Shown here in pieces: positions 1 through 6,840 of a stretch of 64,000 nt of DNA. Positions within the stretch are counted from its first letter, which is position 1. Each line of letters opens with the position of its first letter. This DNA comes from CAZFMJ01 sp964520045 (GTDB lineage: Bacteria > Elusimicrobiota > Elusimicrobia > Elusimicrobiales > CAZFMJ01), in the NCBI GenBank assembly GCA_964520045.1, contig CAZFMJ010000003.1, positions 1 to 64,000 on the forward strand, in the 5' to 3' direction. The notes under the pieces are model-generated. The model had not been told where the DNA came from. It saw only the letters and a program-made list of their open reading frames with translations, and made no database searches. The position numbers were made by a program, and so were the translations under genes.

Positions 1-15
1 TATATTTTTATCGTC

Positions 16-660
16 TCAATGCGCATAGGCGCCGAGAATCATCATCGTCATGTTGATGGAGTAGCCGTAACAGCCCGTCGCTTCAATCCTGTAGCTGACC
101 GGCTTGCCGCCGATTACGGTTGAGAAGGTCGGATTGACGAAATGCCCATCCGATATCCCTTCGGGACTGATAACCACCGCAACTTCCTCATTGTTGATGA
201 GCAGTTTGATGGTTTTATTTGCAGCATCAATCCCCTTAACAAACACGGAAGTGGCGCGTTTGTTGGCGCCGTCGTCGCTTGTGACAACGCCCCCAAGCGA
301 TTTATCCGACTGGCGCTTAAACTCCGCAGAAATCGTTTGTCCGTATTTCCTCATCGTGAGTTTGGCTAGTCCGGCAGACTCGTCAAAAAATCCGAATGCA
401 ACGGCGCCGTTAATCGCCCCCGCAAAGGCGTGGTCATAAACCTTCATGTCTATGCCGGTGCCGATTATGGTGCCTAGTTCATGGCCCGGTTCGATTTCGC
501 TCGAAGCCGGCGGCTGGATATCCTTTAAGCCTTTTTCCGCCAACAACACCGTCCTGGCCTGTTCAAATCCCCGCAGCAGCGCTTCCTGAGCCGAAGCAAA
601 ACCGGATAACGCGAATACAAGACCTGCGATTAAGCACACTACACCTGTTGTTTTTTTCAT
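16..660 (-). CDS. Secreted protein of unknown function
   Basis: A 214-residue protein starts with a clear signal peptide: two lysines, a hydrophobic stretch and an ASA-Q cleavage site near residue 25. The start is supported by a GGAGGAG ribosome site just upstream. The mature part is mixed alpha/beta in composition, with glycine-rich stretches (GTIIGTGIDMKVYDHAF, VAFGFFDES), and has no membrane segment after the leader. I do not recognise the family. It lies alone, divergent from the next gene, with an AT-rich -10-like box in the spacer. It is probably exported to the periplasm or outer surface. No function is assigned. Confidence 0.6.
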   Translation of the reverse strand: MKKTTGVVCLIAGLVFALSGFASAQEALLRGFEQARTVLLAEKGLKDIQPPASSEIEPGHELGTIIGTGIDMKVYDHAFAGAINGAVAFGFFDESAGLAKLTMRKYGQTISAEFKRQSDKSLGGVVTSDDGANKRATSVFVKGIDAANKTIKLLINNEEVAVVISPEGISDGHFVNPTFSTVIGGKPVSYRIEATGCYGYSINMTMMILGAYAH

Positions 661-698
661 TATGAACTCCTCCGTGTTTGAATGATGAAACCGGTAAT

Positions 699-704
699 AT
701 TATA
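699..704 (-). promoter_or_regulatory. Extended -10 promoter element for the secreted protein gene
   Basis: Read on the minus strand the bases are TATAAT preceded by TTTGG, which gives an extended -10 (TGn) box about 38 bases before the start codon. No good -35 hexamer is visible, as expected when an extended -10 is used. Confidence 0.45.
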
Positions 705-754
705 CCAAATTGGGCGTTTTTAAGTCGGTTTTCTGCTGGGCAATTCTGCGGATA

Positions 755-782
755 TTGACAACGGCGAATTATCTGCTATACT
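755..782 (+). promoter_or_regulatory. Sigma-70-type promoter
   Basis: A perfect TTGACA (755-760) and TATACT (777-782) are separated by 16 bases, with TGC just before the -10 (extended -10). The next start codon is 37 bases downstream with its own GGAGG site, so this is a well-placed promoter for the 820-1530 gene. Confidence 0.65.
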
Positions 783-819
783 AAAGCGCGGCTGAAATCA
801 GAAATTTCACGGAGGAACA

Positions 820-1530
820 ATGTCTAAAAGCAATCTAAGCGTATTATTGGCCGGCAGTCTGGTTGTTGCCGGCGCCCTGACTTTTAAAGCGGCTTTAAAC
901 CGTTCTAATCCCGGCGATCTTAAAGACGCGCTTAATGATGACGCGGCGTGGGCTAAAACCGATGGCAAACAATTAAATATCCCTGAGCCGTCCAATCAGA
1001 AAGACGAAAAAAAAATATCCTGCGGCGAACAGGGAACGTTAGACGAAAGAATTAAAAATTGCCGACAAAATTTCGGCAGGAACGCCGCTTTTTGCGGTAC
1101 GGCCGACGCCCTATCGGGCATACATGAATGCGCCGATACGTATATCAATAAATTATTGAAATTAAAGTGGAGTCTTGTGACCCGCACTGCGGCGCAGGAA
1201 GTATGGCTTAAACAAGGCGGCGATTTTGAATTATGGGCGTTCGACCATACAAAAAATCCGCAGCAATCCGTGAGCGCGCTTCCCGGCAGGGAACTTTGCG
1301 GGGCATTTACGGAAAATTACTTCGGGAAAATGCGCCTGCCGGCTTATAAAGAATTAAAAGAGGCGGGACTATTGAATTTTATCTCCAAAACCGGCCGAAA
1401 AAATAAGTGGTTTGCTTTCTTTGATAAGCCCATGAATTGGGCCGCGACATTGGATGATTATACGATTAGAATCCCTTACGTAAACGAGCCGTCGGTTAAC
1501 ACTATATGCGTATTTTCCGTTAACCGTTGA
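820..1530 (+). CDS. Membrane-anchored or secreted protein of unknown function
   Basis: A 236-residue protein with an N-terminal hydrophobic segment (about residues 7-24) that could be a signal anchor. It has no cysteine placed for lipidation. The middle carries several cysteines (SCGEQ, KNCRQN, FCGTAD, ECADTY), which suggest disulfides in an exported protein. The C-terminal third (LPAYKELKEAGLL, then a tryptophan-rich WFAFFDKPMNWA stretch) resembles no family I can name. The start is supported by GGAGGAACA before the ATG and by a strong upstream promoter. It is a single-gene unit followed by a long non-coding stretch. Confidence 0.55.
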   Translation: MSKSNLSVLLAGSLVVAGALTFKAALNRSNPGDLKDALNDDAAWAKTDGKQLNIPEPSNQKDEKKISCGEQGTLDERIKNCRQNFGRNAAFCGTADALSGIHECADTYINKLLKLKWSLVTRTAAQEVWLKQGGDFELWAFDHTKNPQQSVSALPGRELCGAFTENYFGKMRLPAYKELKEAGLLNFISKTGRKNKWFAFFDKPMNWAATLDDYTIRIPYVNEPSVNTICVFSVNR

Positions 1531-1906
1531 TTTGCAAAAAAGCCATTGACGCATATTCCGCGCAGCAGGAAAACCCAAAAAACCGGTTTCCATCCTTAAA
1601 ATCCACAGCGGCAATAATTCCCGAGTCCGCGTTCTCTTTTATTCCGCAATTACATAATCAGGGGCTTCGCAGAAACTCGTTTCACCACCATCATCACCAA
1701 ATAGGACTTTCGCTTTATTTTCAGCATAGGCCAAAAGACGGAAAAACCTGCCCTAGCGGCTCATGCGGAAAAACGCGGTCCGTGATATTATTTAGCGATG
1801 GACCGTTCGGCTATCAAAACTCAAATCGGAAACAGGCGCGCGTATTGGGAAGAATGCGGCAGCGGAATTCCGGCTTTGCCGGTTCCGCCGGAGGCGGGCT
1901 GATTGG
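1531..1906. other. Intergenic stretch with motif pair and convergent hairpin
   Basis: This 376-base gap lies between two convergent genes. It holds one copy of a paired motif (ATAGGACTTT at 1701 and ATAGGCCAAAAG at 1726) that recurs before the genes at 4288 and 54934. A hairpin (GCGGAA at 1862-1867 pairing with TTCCGC at 1883-1888, with nested CCGG) may end transcription from either side. A 34-codon reading frame at 1798-1902 is open but I cannot support it as a gene. Confidence 0.4.
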
Positions 1907-2548
1907 TTATTTTTTTGCGATAAGTTCCGGCCAGATAGGCACCATGGACTGGGTAAACGCATCCGTTATTTCAGCCACAGCGGAGGCGATGTCGAATCCT
2001 TCATAGCTCATTGAGGCGGACCACAAAACCGAGCCGGTTTCCACGTCAACCATACGCGACAGCAGGGATATTTTAGCCGCGGTCGTGATCGTCTGCATGT
2101 TCGTGGTTCCGGAGACGGAACCCTCCGGCCTGGCGCTGCTGCCGGAGACCTGAGAGACGGTCGCCACTATCGGGTCGTTGGAAGAAGAGACAAGATAGCT
2201 CGTAGCGGGGGAACTTTCCACCACTGTGCCCAAAAACACGGCGTCCACGCCGAGTATCCTGCCGATGCTTTTGACCGTATCAAGATTAAGCTGTCCGGAA
2301 GACGATAACTGCTGTTCCTTCAGTATGGAGCTTAACTGCTGGCGCTCTATGACGTTCGCGCCCCGCGCGATAAGACTCTGCGTAAGCATGTCCGCGGCCA
2401 CGTCGCCCTTGTCCCCGGAAAACGTCATCACCGCAACCCTTTTTATGCTGGAAAAATCGGCGCGGGGATTTATGGCCACTTTCGGAGCGGCGCATGCCGC
2501 CGTCATGATGACGGCCGGAAAAATAAGTTTCTTGATTATGCCTTTCAT
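1907..2548 (-). CDS. CsgG/LpoB-like outer-membrane lipoprotein
   Basis: A 213-residue lipoprotein. The leader ends in a lipobox-like MTAAC, so Cys19 should be acylated. The body has the CsgG-type fold signature: RVAVMTFSGD, a DMLTQSL helix, then ERQQLSSILKEQ and GVDAVFLGTV. These match the family in which small lipoproteins build or regulate envelope machines. The late part (MVDVETGSVLWSASM) is also typical. The start overlaps the stop of the upstream TPR gene (ATGA), so the two are translated together. The substrate or partner machine is not evident. True curli secretion is unlikely, as no curli genes are nearby. Confidence 0.7.
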   Translation of the reverse strand: MKGIIKKLIFPAVIMTAACAAPKVAINPRADFSSIKRVAVMTFSGDKGDVAADMLTQSLIARGANVIERQQLSSILKEQQLSSSGQLNLDTVKSIGRILGVDAVFLGTVVESSPATSYLVSSSNDPIVATVSQVSGSSARPEGSVSGTTNMQTITTAAKISLLSRMVDVETGSVLWSASMSYEGFDIASAVAEITDAFTQSMVPIWPELIAKK

Positions 2549-2925
2549 TGGTTTTGCAGATGATGCAGATGCCTGCGCGCCGTTTCTTTCTCATGCTCGT
2601 CTTCGGCGTACCGCAGGCAGGACTGCCATGCCCACACGGCCTTTTCCTTTAAATCCTTTTTTTCGTAAATCAGCCCGAGCATGAAATAAGCCTTGCCTAC
2701 GGACGGGTCCGCCAGGACCGCGTTTTCAAACGCCCTCTGCGCATCGTCTATTTTTTCCAGCTTGCTGTAAACGAACCCAAGATGAATATAAAGCTTGGCA
2801 TCAGCCGGTTTCTGAACGACCGCTTTTTCAAGTCTCTCCGCGACTTGTTCAAGATGCTCGTTTCGTTCGCTCCATACGGGGATGGATGCCAATAAAATCA
2901 CCGCTAAAACCGGCATATATCTCAT
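2545..2925 (-). CDS. TPR-repeat protein, exported
   Basis: A 126-residue protein with a short hydrophobic leader (MPVLAVILLASIPVWS) followed by two to three tetratricopeptide repeats. The recognisable pieces are ADAKLYIHLGFVY, DDAQRAFENAVLADP and KAYFMLGLIYE. The frame stays open further upstream, but the ATG at 2925 is preferred because the leader begins there. A TATATT box ends 8 bases before that ATG, so the message may be nearly leaderless. No ribosome site is visible. It overlaps the CsgG-like gene by four bases. A scaffold role for the lipoprotein is likely but inferred. Confidence 0.65.
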   Translation of the reverse strand: MRYMPVLAVILLASIPVWSERNEHLEQVAERLEKAVVQKPADAKLYIHLGFVYSKLEKIDDAQRAFENAVLADPSVGKAYFMLGLIYEKKDLKEKAVWAWQSCLRYAEDEHEKETARRHLHHLQNQ

Positions 2926-3086
2926 TGAATCAGAATATAAAATTGAGACGCTGTTGTATAGTTCCTTTACGATATCGCAATAAGCTCCTCCGAGGTAGTG
3001 AGCGGTTAGAAAAATTTTATACAATTTCGACGTAGCAAAATGTTTGAACGGCGCGGAACATGGCGCGGTAAGGAGCGTATATTTTT

Positions 3087-4106
3087 ATGAATTTTATAAA
3101 TACTGCCGGCAAGGTACCGGCAAAATCGGGCCGGATCCGGATTGTTCTCCATGGAGGGGCCGGCAGCTGGGCGAACGACAGTCTTACCGCCGAAGAAGAG
3201 AAGGAATGCCGGGGCGCGATGGCGCAGGCTTTGTCCGCGGGATATAAGATTTTGAAGGACGGAGGAAAAAGCGTGGAAGCGGTAGAAGCCGCTGTTATAA
3301 TATTAGAAGATTCTCCGCTTTTTAACGCCGGAAAGGGCTCGGCGTTCACACACGAAGGCGACAATGAATTAGACGCGTCCATAATGGATGGGGCGACCTT
3401 AAAAGCCGGAGCGGCGGCCGCTGTTAAACACATAAAAAATCCCATCAGCCTGGCGCGCCTTATCATGGAAAAAACCTGTTATGTTCTGCTGGCCGGAGAA
3501 GGAGCAGAAGCATTTGCAAAAGAAAACGGCATGGCGCCGGTTCCGCAGGATTATTTTTTTACGGAAAGAGCATGGAAAAGCCTTCAGCGCGCCAGAGAGA
3601 AAGAAGCCGAAGAGAAAAATATATCCGCCGAAAAAGATAATACGGCCGCTTCCGCGCCTGACGATATGAAAAAACACGGCACCGTGGGATGCGCCGCTTT
3701 GGATATTAACGGCAATCTTGCCGCGGGCACGTCTACGGGAGGATTAACCGATAAATATTCCGGCAGGATAGGCGACAGCCCGATTATAGGCGCGGGAACT
3801 TATGCGGATAATAACACCTGCGCTGTTTCCGCCACCGGCACCGGAGAATATTTTATGCGGCTGGCGGCAGCGCGGGATATTTCCGCCATGCTTGAATATA
3901 GAAACATAAGCATTCAGGAAGCGGCGGACGCCGCCGTTGCGAAAGTCACAAAACTCGGCGGAGACGGCGGGGTCATATGTCTGGACAAAAAAGGAAATAT
4001 TGCGTTCAGTTTCAACAGCGGCGGAATGGCCCGCGGATATATCAACAAAGACGGCCGGCCCGTGGTCATGATTTATAGAGATGAAAAAGACCGCCCGTTT
4101 TCATAG
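3087..4106 (+). CDS. iaaA: Isoaspartyl peptidase / L-asparaginase
   Basis: A 339-residue plant-type asparaginase of the N-terminal-nucleophile hydrolase family. It hydrolyses isoaspartyl dipeptides and asparagine after splitting itself into alpha and beta chains. The family start (IVLHGGAGSW, residues 19-28), the NAGKGSAFT motif and the self-cleavage site HGTVGCAALD are all present. Thr199 would become the new N-terminus and nucleophile, and GTSTGG follows. There is no signal peptide, so it acts in the cytoplasm. The linker before the cleavage site is long and rich in lysine and glutamate. An AAGGAG ribosome site lies before the start. It is divergent from the TPR gene and transcribed alone. 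Confidence 0.9.
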   Translation: MNFINTAGKVPAKSGRIRIVLHGGAGSWANDSLTAEEEKECRGAMAQALSAGYKILKDGGKSVEAVEAAVIILEDSPLFNAGKGSAFTHEGDNELDASIMDGATLKAGAAAAVKHIKNPISLARLIMEKTCYVLLAGEGAEAFAKENGMAPVPQDYFFTERAWKSLQRAREKEAEEKNISAEKDNTAASAPDDMKKHGTVGCAALDINGNLAAGTSTGGLTDKYSGRIGDSPIIGAGTYADNNTCAVSATGTGEYFMRLAAARDISAMLEYRNISIQEAADAAVAKVTKLGGDGGVICLDKKGNIAFSFNSGGMARGYINKDGRPVVMIYRDEKDRPFS

Positions 4107-4201
4107 ATTCCCGCAGCATAAATTTATGCCCGTTTTTGTTTTACCATCCGCCGGCAGTCCGGCCGCCCGGCAATCCAGCGGTCCAGCTTCGTGTTTTACA
4201 T

Positions 4202-4245
4202 ATAGGACTTTGGACCTATTCCGCTCTTCCCCATATAGTCCTTCT
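4202..4245 (+). promoter_or_regulatory. Paired ATAGG motif upstream of a secreted protein gene
   Basis: The first half, ATAGGACTTTGGACCTAT (4202-4219), is a near palindrome with ATAGG and CCTAT arms. A second related element (ATATAGTCCTT) starts at 4233. The same first half recurs at 1701 and 54801. It could be an operator for a response regulator. The regulator is not identified. Confidence 0.4.
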
Positions 4246-4287
4246 TTATTTAAGCGGCAGGGGTTAGACTATTAATGGGGAGGGGTT

Positions 4288-4788
4288 ATGAACACGTTCA
4301 ATTGCGCGGTCTTGACGGCCGCAATGACCATACAGACGGCTTATTGCCAGCTGCCGGGGGGCTATCACCGGCTTCAAAACAATTTAACCATGTCCGCCGA
4401 TATTTTTGACGGAAGCGTCCGGTTTAAACCGGCGCCGGTTTATGCCACAAAACCTTCTTCAAAACAGCTGAATAAAACTTCCGCGTCTTTCGACAAACTT
4501 TTGCGCCCGGAAAAATCGAATCAACAAGACAGCGCGATAAAGCATGCCGGGCAAAAAGGAATTCAGCCGGCGATTGTAAAACCTCCGGAATTATCCGAAA
4601 ACCGCATCGGCGAAGATTTAAAAGACACCGTAAAACACGGGACCCTGCGTTTGTCATGTCTTTTTGAAAAAGCTCTGGACAAATTGTCCGTAAACAAAGT
4701 CATGCTGAGCCCCGTCGCATATCCGAAACATATTGCTGAAAAAATAGCGCGCGCGGCTTATTCCGGAAAGGAAACCGCTTTGCCGTAA
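4288..4788 (+). CDS. Exported protein of unknown function
   Basis: A 166-residue protein with a plausible signal peptide (cleavage near AYC-Q, residues 19-21). The mature chain is lysine-, serine- and proline-rich, with no recognisable domain. It looks largely disordered in the middle (KPSSKQLNKTS, KPPELSENRIG) and has a more helical C-terminus. GGGGAGG stands before the ATG. The paired ATAGG motif upstream suggests shared control with the L,D-transpeptidase gene at 54934. It converges on the aminotransferase gene, 28 bases away. No function is proposed. Confidence 0.5.
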   Translation: MNTFNCAVLTAAMTIQTAYCQLPGGYHRLQNNLTMSADIFDGSVRFKPAPVYATKPSSKQLNKTSASFDKLLRPEKSNQQDSAIKHAGQKGIQPAIVKPPELSENRIGEDLKDTVKHGTLRLSCLFEKALDKLSVNKVMLSPVAYPKHIAEKIARAAYSGKETALP

Positions 4789-4816
4789 CAAACCGACATA
4801 AACTTTTCCGGCAATT

Positions 4817-6052
4817 TCAATTAAGGTTTATCGCCTGTTTGATATTGGCTTTAATTACCCTGCCCAGTCTTTTCATGCCTTCGTCTATCTGCGCTTCCGT
4901 GGGATATGAGAAATTAAGCCTCATGGTATTCTGGCCGCTGTTATCGCAATGGAAAGCCGAGCCTATGACATAAGCCACATTTTCCTTGATGGCTTCATAA
5001 AAAAGCTCGTCGGCATTCATATATTCAGGAAGCCTCAGCCAAAGGAAAAGCCCGCCTTCGGGCTTTGTCCAGGACACGTCTTCGTCCTCGGGCATATACC
5101 TCTTGAGAGCCTCCAGCATCACATCCTTCTTTTTCTTGTATCTCTTTTTAGTCTGATCTATATGCGGCAGAAAAAGACCGCGCTTTAAAAATTCCGCGGC
5201 CACAAGCTGATTGAAAGACGAGGTACATAAATCAAGAGTCTGCTTTAAGGTCGCCATTTTTTTTATAACAGCCTCATCCCCCAGTATAAAGCCCAATCTA
5301 AAGCCGGGACAAAGCGTTTTTGAAAACGTAAAAAGCGAAATTACATTCCCGCTTTCGCCTCCCAGCTTATAAAGCATCGGCGGAGCTTTGCCTTCAAACC
5401 TGATCTGCCTGTATGGGGAATCTTCAACGATAAACACATTGTATATCTCTGAAAACCTTATAATTTTATCGCGCCTTTCTTCGGAAAGCGTCACTCCGCT
5501 CGGATTCTGGAAATCCGGCACGAGATATATAAATTTATAGTGTTCCTCCTCATTTTGCAGCTGTTTAAGTTTCTTTTCAAGTTTATCAACAATTACGCCG
5601 TCGTCATCCATGCCTACGCCTATCATCTTGCATCCGTAAGAATTGAAAACCTGTAATCCCCCCAGATAGCTTGGGCGCTCCACAATTATGGGATCCGACG
5701 GATCTATGAAAGTCTTGCCTACAATATCCAGGGCCTGCTGAGAGGCGGTGGTAATCAGAAGATTTTCGGGTTTTGCGATAATGCCTTCCTGCTCTCTTAA
5801 AAATCTTATTATCTGCTCTTTCAGCTCCGGAAGGCCTTCGGTGGGTCCGTATTGAAGCGCCATCCTGCTGTTTTTCTTAAGCACATCCGCCGTTATATCG
5901 GTCAAGGCTTCTGCCGGAAAAGTTTCAGGGTCGGGAAGCCCGCCCGCGAATGAAATGATTTCGGGCTTATTTGTGATTTTAAGAAGTTCCCTTATTACCG
6001 AGGCTTTTGTCCTGCGGTTGACCGAGGCAAGATTCTTTACGAGATCTATCAT
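4817..6052 (-). CDS. PLP-dependent aminotransferase, 2-aminoadipate/aromatic type
   Basis: A 411-residue fold-type I aminotransferase. It matches the LysN/ARO8/MocR-domain branch: an SFAGGLPDPETFP start motif, YGPTEGLPELKEQI, YLVPDFQNPSGVTLS, and a PLP lysine in FTFSKTLCPGFRLGF. The late motif KPEGGLFLWLRLP and the arginine in NTMRLNFSYP bind the substrate carboxylate. It has no DNA-binding domain, so it is an enzyme and not a regulator. The likely substrates are 2-aminoadipate or aromatic and branched amino acids with 2-oxoglutarate as acceptor. The exact one cannot be read from sequence. It is a single gene with no clear operon partner. Confidence 0.85.
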   Translation of the reverse strand: MIDLVKNLASVNRRTKASVIRELLKITNKPEIISFAGGLPDPETFPAEALTDITADVLKKNSRMALQYGPTEGLPELKEQIIRFLREQEGIIAKPENLLITTASQQALDIVGKTFIDPSDPIIVERPSYLGGLQVFNSYGCKMIGVGMDDDGVIVDKLEKKLKQLQNEEEHYKFIYLVPDFQNPSGVTLSEERRDKIIRFSEIYNVFIVEDSPYRQIRFEGKAPPMLYKLGGESGNVISLFTFSKTLCPGFRLGFILGDEAVIKKMATLKQTLDLCTSSFNQLVAAEFLKRGLFLPHIDQTKKRYKKKKDVMLEALKRYMPEDEDVSWTKPEGGLFLWLRLPEYMNADELFYEAIKENVAYVIGSAFHCDNSGQNTMRLNFSYPTEAQIDEGMKRLGRVIKANIKQAINLN

Positions 6053-6189
6053 GGTTTTTCTCCAATATGATGCGGAATGAGGTAAACCTGAATTACTCAG
6101 GCAAGCTATATGAAAATTTTACAATAATTTTAAACAAAAATGGCGGAATAATTTGACTGCGGGCATGTCATTCAGATAGAATTATCCAA

Positions 6190-6828
6190 GTGAAAAAACA
6201 AAAAAACGCGGACCGGCTCCTGCGGCAAAGCATTACGCGGGCGGGCAGACGGCTTTACTCTCTGGGACATATAGCCGCCGGCGACGGAAATATAAGCGCG
6301 AGAACAGCCGGCGGACTCATCCTTGCCACCCCCTCCGGAGCGTGCAAGGGGTTTATGAAGGCGAAAGATATCGTTCTTCTCGCTCCGGACGGAAAGAAAA
6401 TATCCGGAGCGGGCAGCACTTCCTCGGAAATCGCCCTGCACTTATTTATTTATAAAATGCGCCCGGATATAAAAGCGGTCGTGCATGCGCATCCGCCCAT
6501 AGCCACTGGGTACGCGGCGGCGGGCATTCCTCTCGATAAACCCATACTTGCGGAGGCCGTAATTTCGCTGGGACGCGTTCCGCTTGCGCCGTATGCGACG
6601 ACAGGGACGCAGGAAGTCCCGCGCTCAATAGCTAAATTCGTCAAAACCCATGACGCCGTGCTTCTGGCAAACCATGGAGCGGTGGCATACGGCCCGACCA
6701 TGGAAAATGCCCTTTGGAAAATGGAAACGCTGGAGCATTACGCCAAGATACTGCTGGTTACCGAAATTCTTGGGAAACAAAAGCTGTTAAATAAATCAGA
6801 AATCTCCCGTCTTAGAAAACTGCGGTAA
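6190..6828 (+). CDS. Class II aldolase/adducin family protein (fuculose-1-phosphate aldolase-like)
   Basis: A 212-residue zinc-dependent class II aldolase. The metal ligands are visible in VVHAHPP and NHGAVAYG. The acid residue expected in the family sits in TSSEIALHLF, and the start GNISART holds the phosphate-binding segment. These enzymes cleave L-fuculose-1-phosphate or related pentulose phosphates to dihydroxyacetone phosphate and an aldehyde. A role in salvage of methylthioribose or 5-deoxyribose phosphate is also possible. The start is a GTG, chosen because it gives the family N-terminus. No sugar kinase or transporter is beside it, so the substrate is open. Confidence 0.8.
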   Translation: MKKQKNADRLLRQSITRAGRRLYSLGHIAAGDGNISARTAGGLILATPSGACKGFMKAKDIVLLAPDGKKISGAGSTSSEIALHLFIYKMRPDIKAVVHAHPPIATGYAAAGIPLDKPILAEAVISLGRVPLAPYATTGTQEVPRSIAKFVKTHDAVLLANHGAVAYGPTMENALWKMETLEHYAKILLVTEILGKQKLLNKSEISRLRKLR

Positions 6829-6840
6829 ATGTAAAAAAAT

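Noticed and set aside
1798..1902. 34-codon frame in the spacer between convergent genes
   Set aside because: It has no ribosome site and no recognisable sequence, and it ends in a hairpin. Chance is likely.
1527..2006. Plus-strand frame of 159 codons
   Set aside because: It runs over the end of the CsgG-like gene on the other strand and has no family features.
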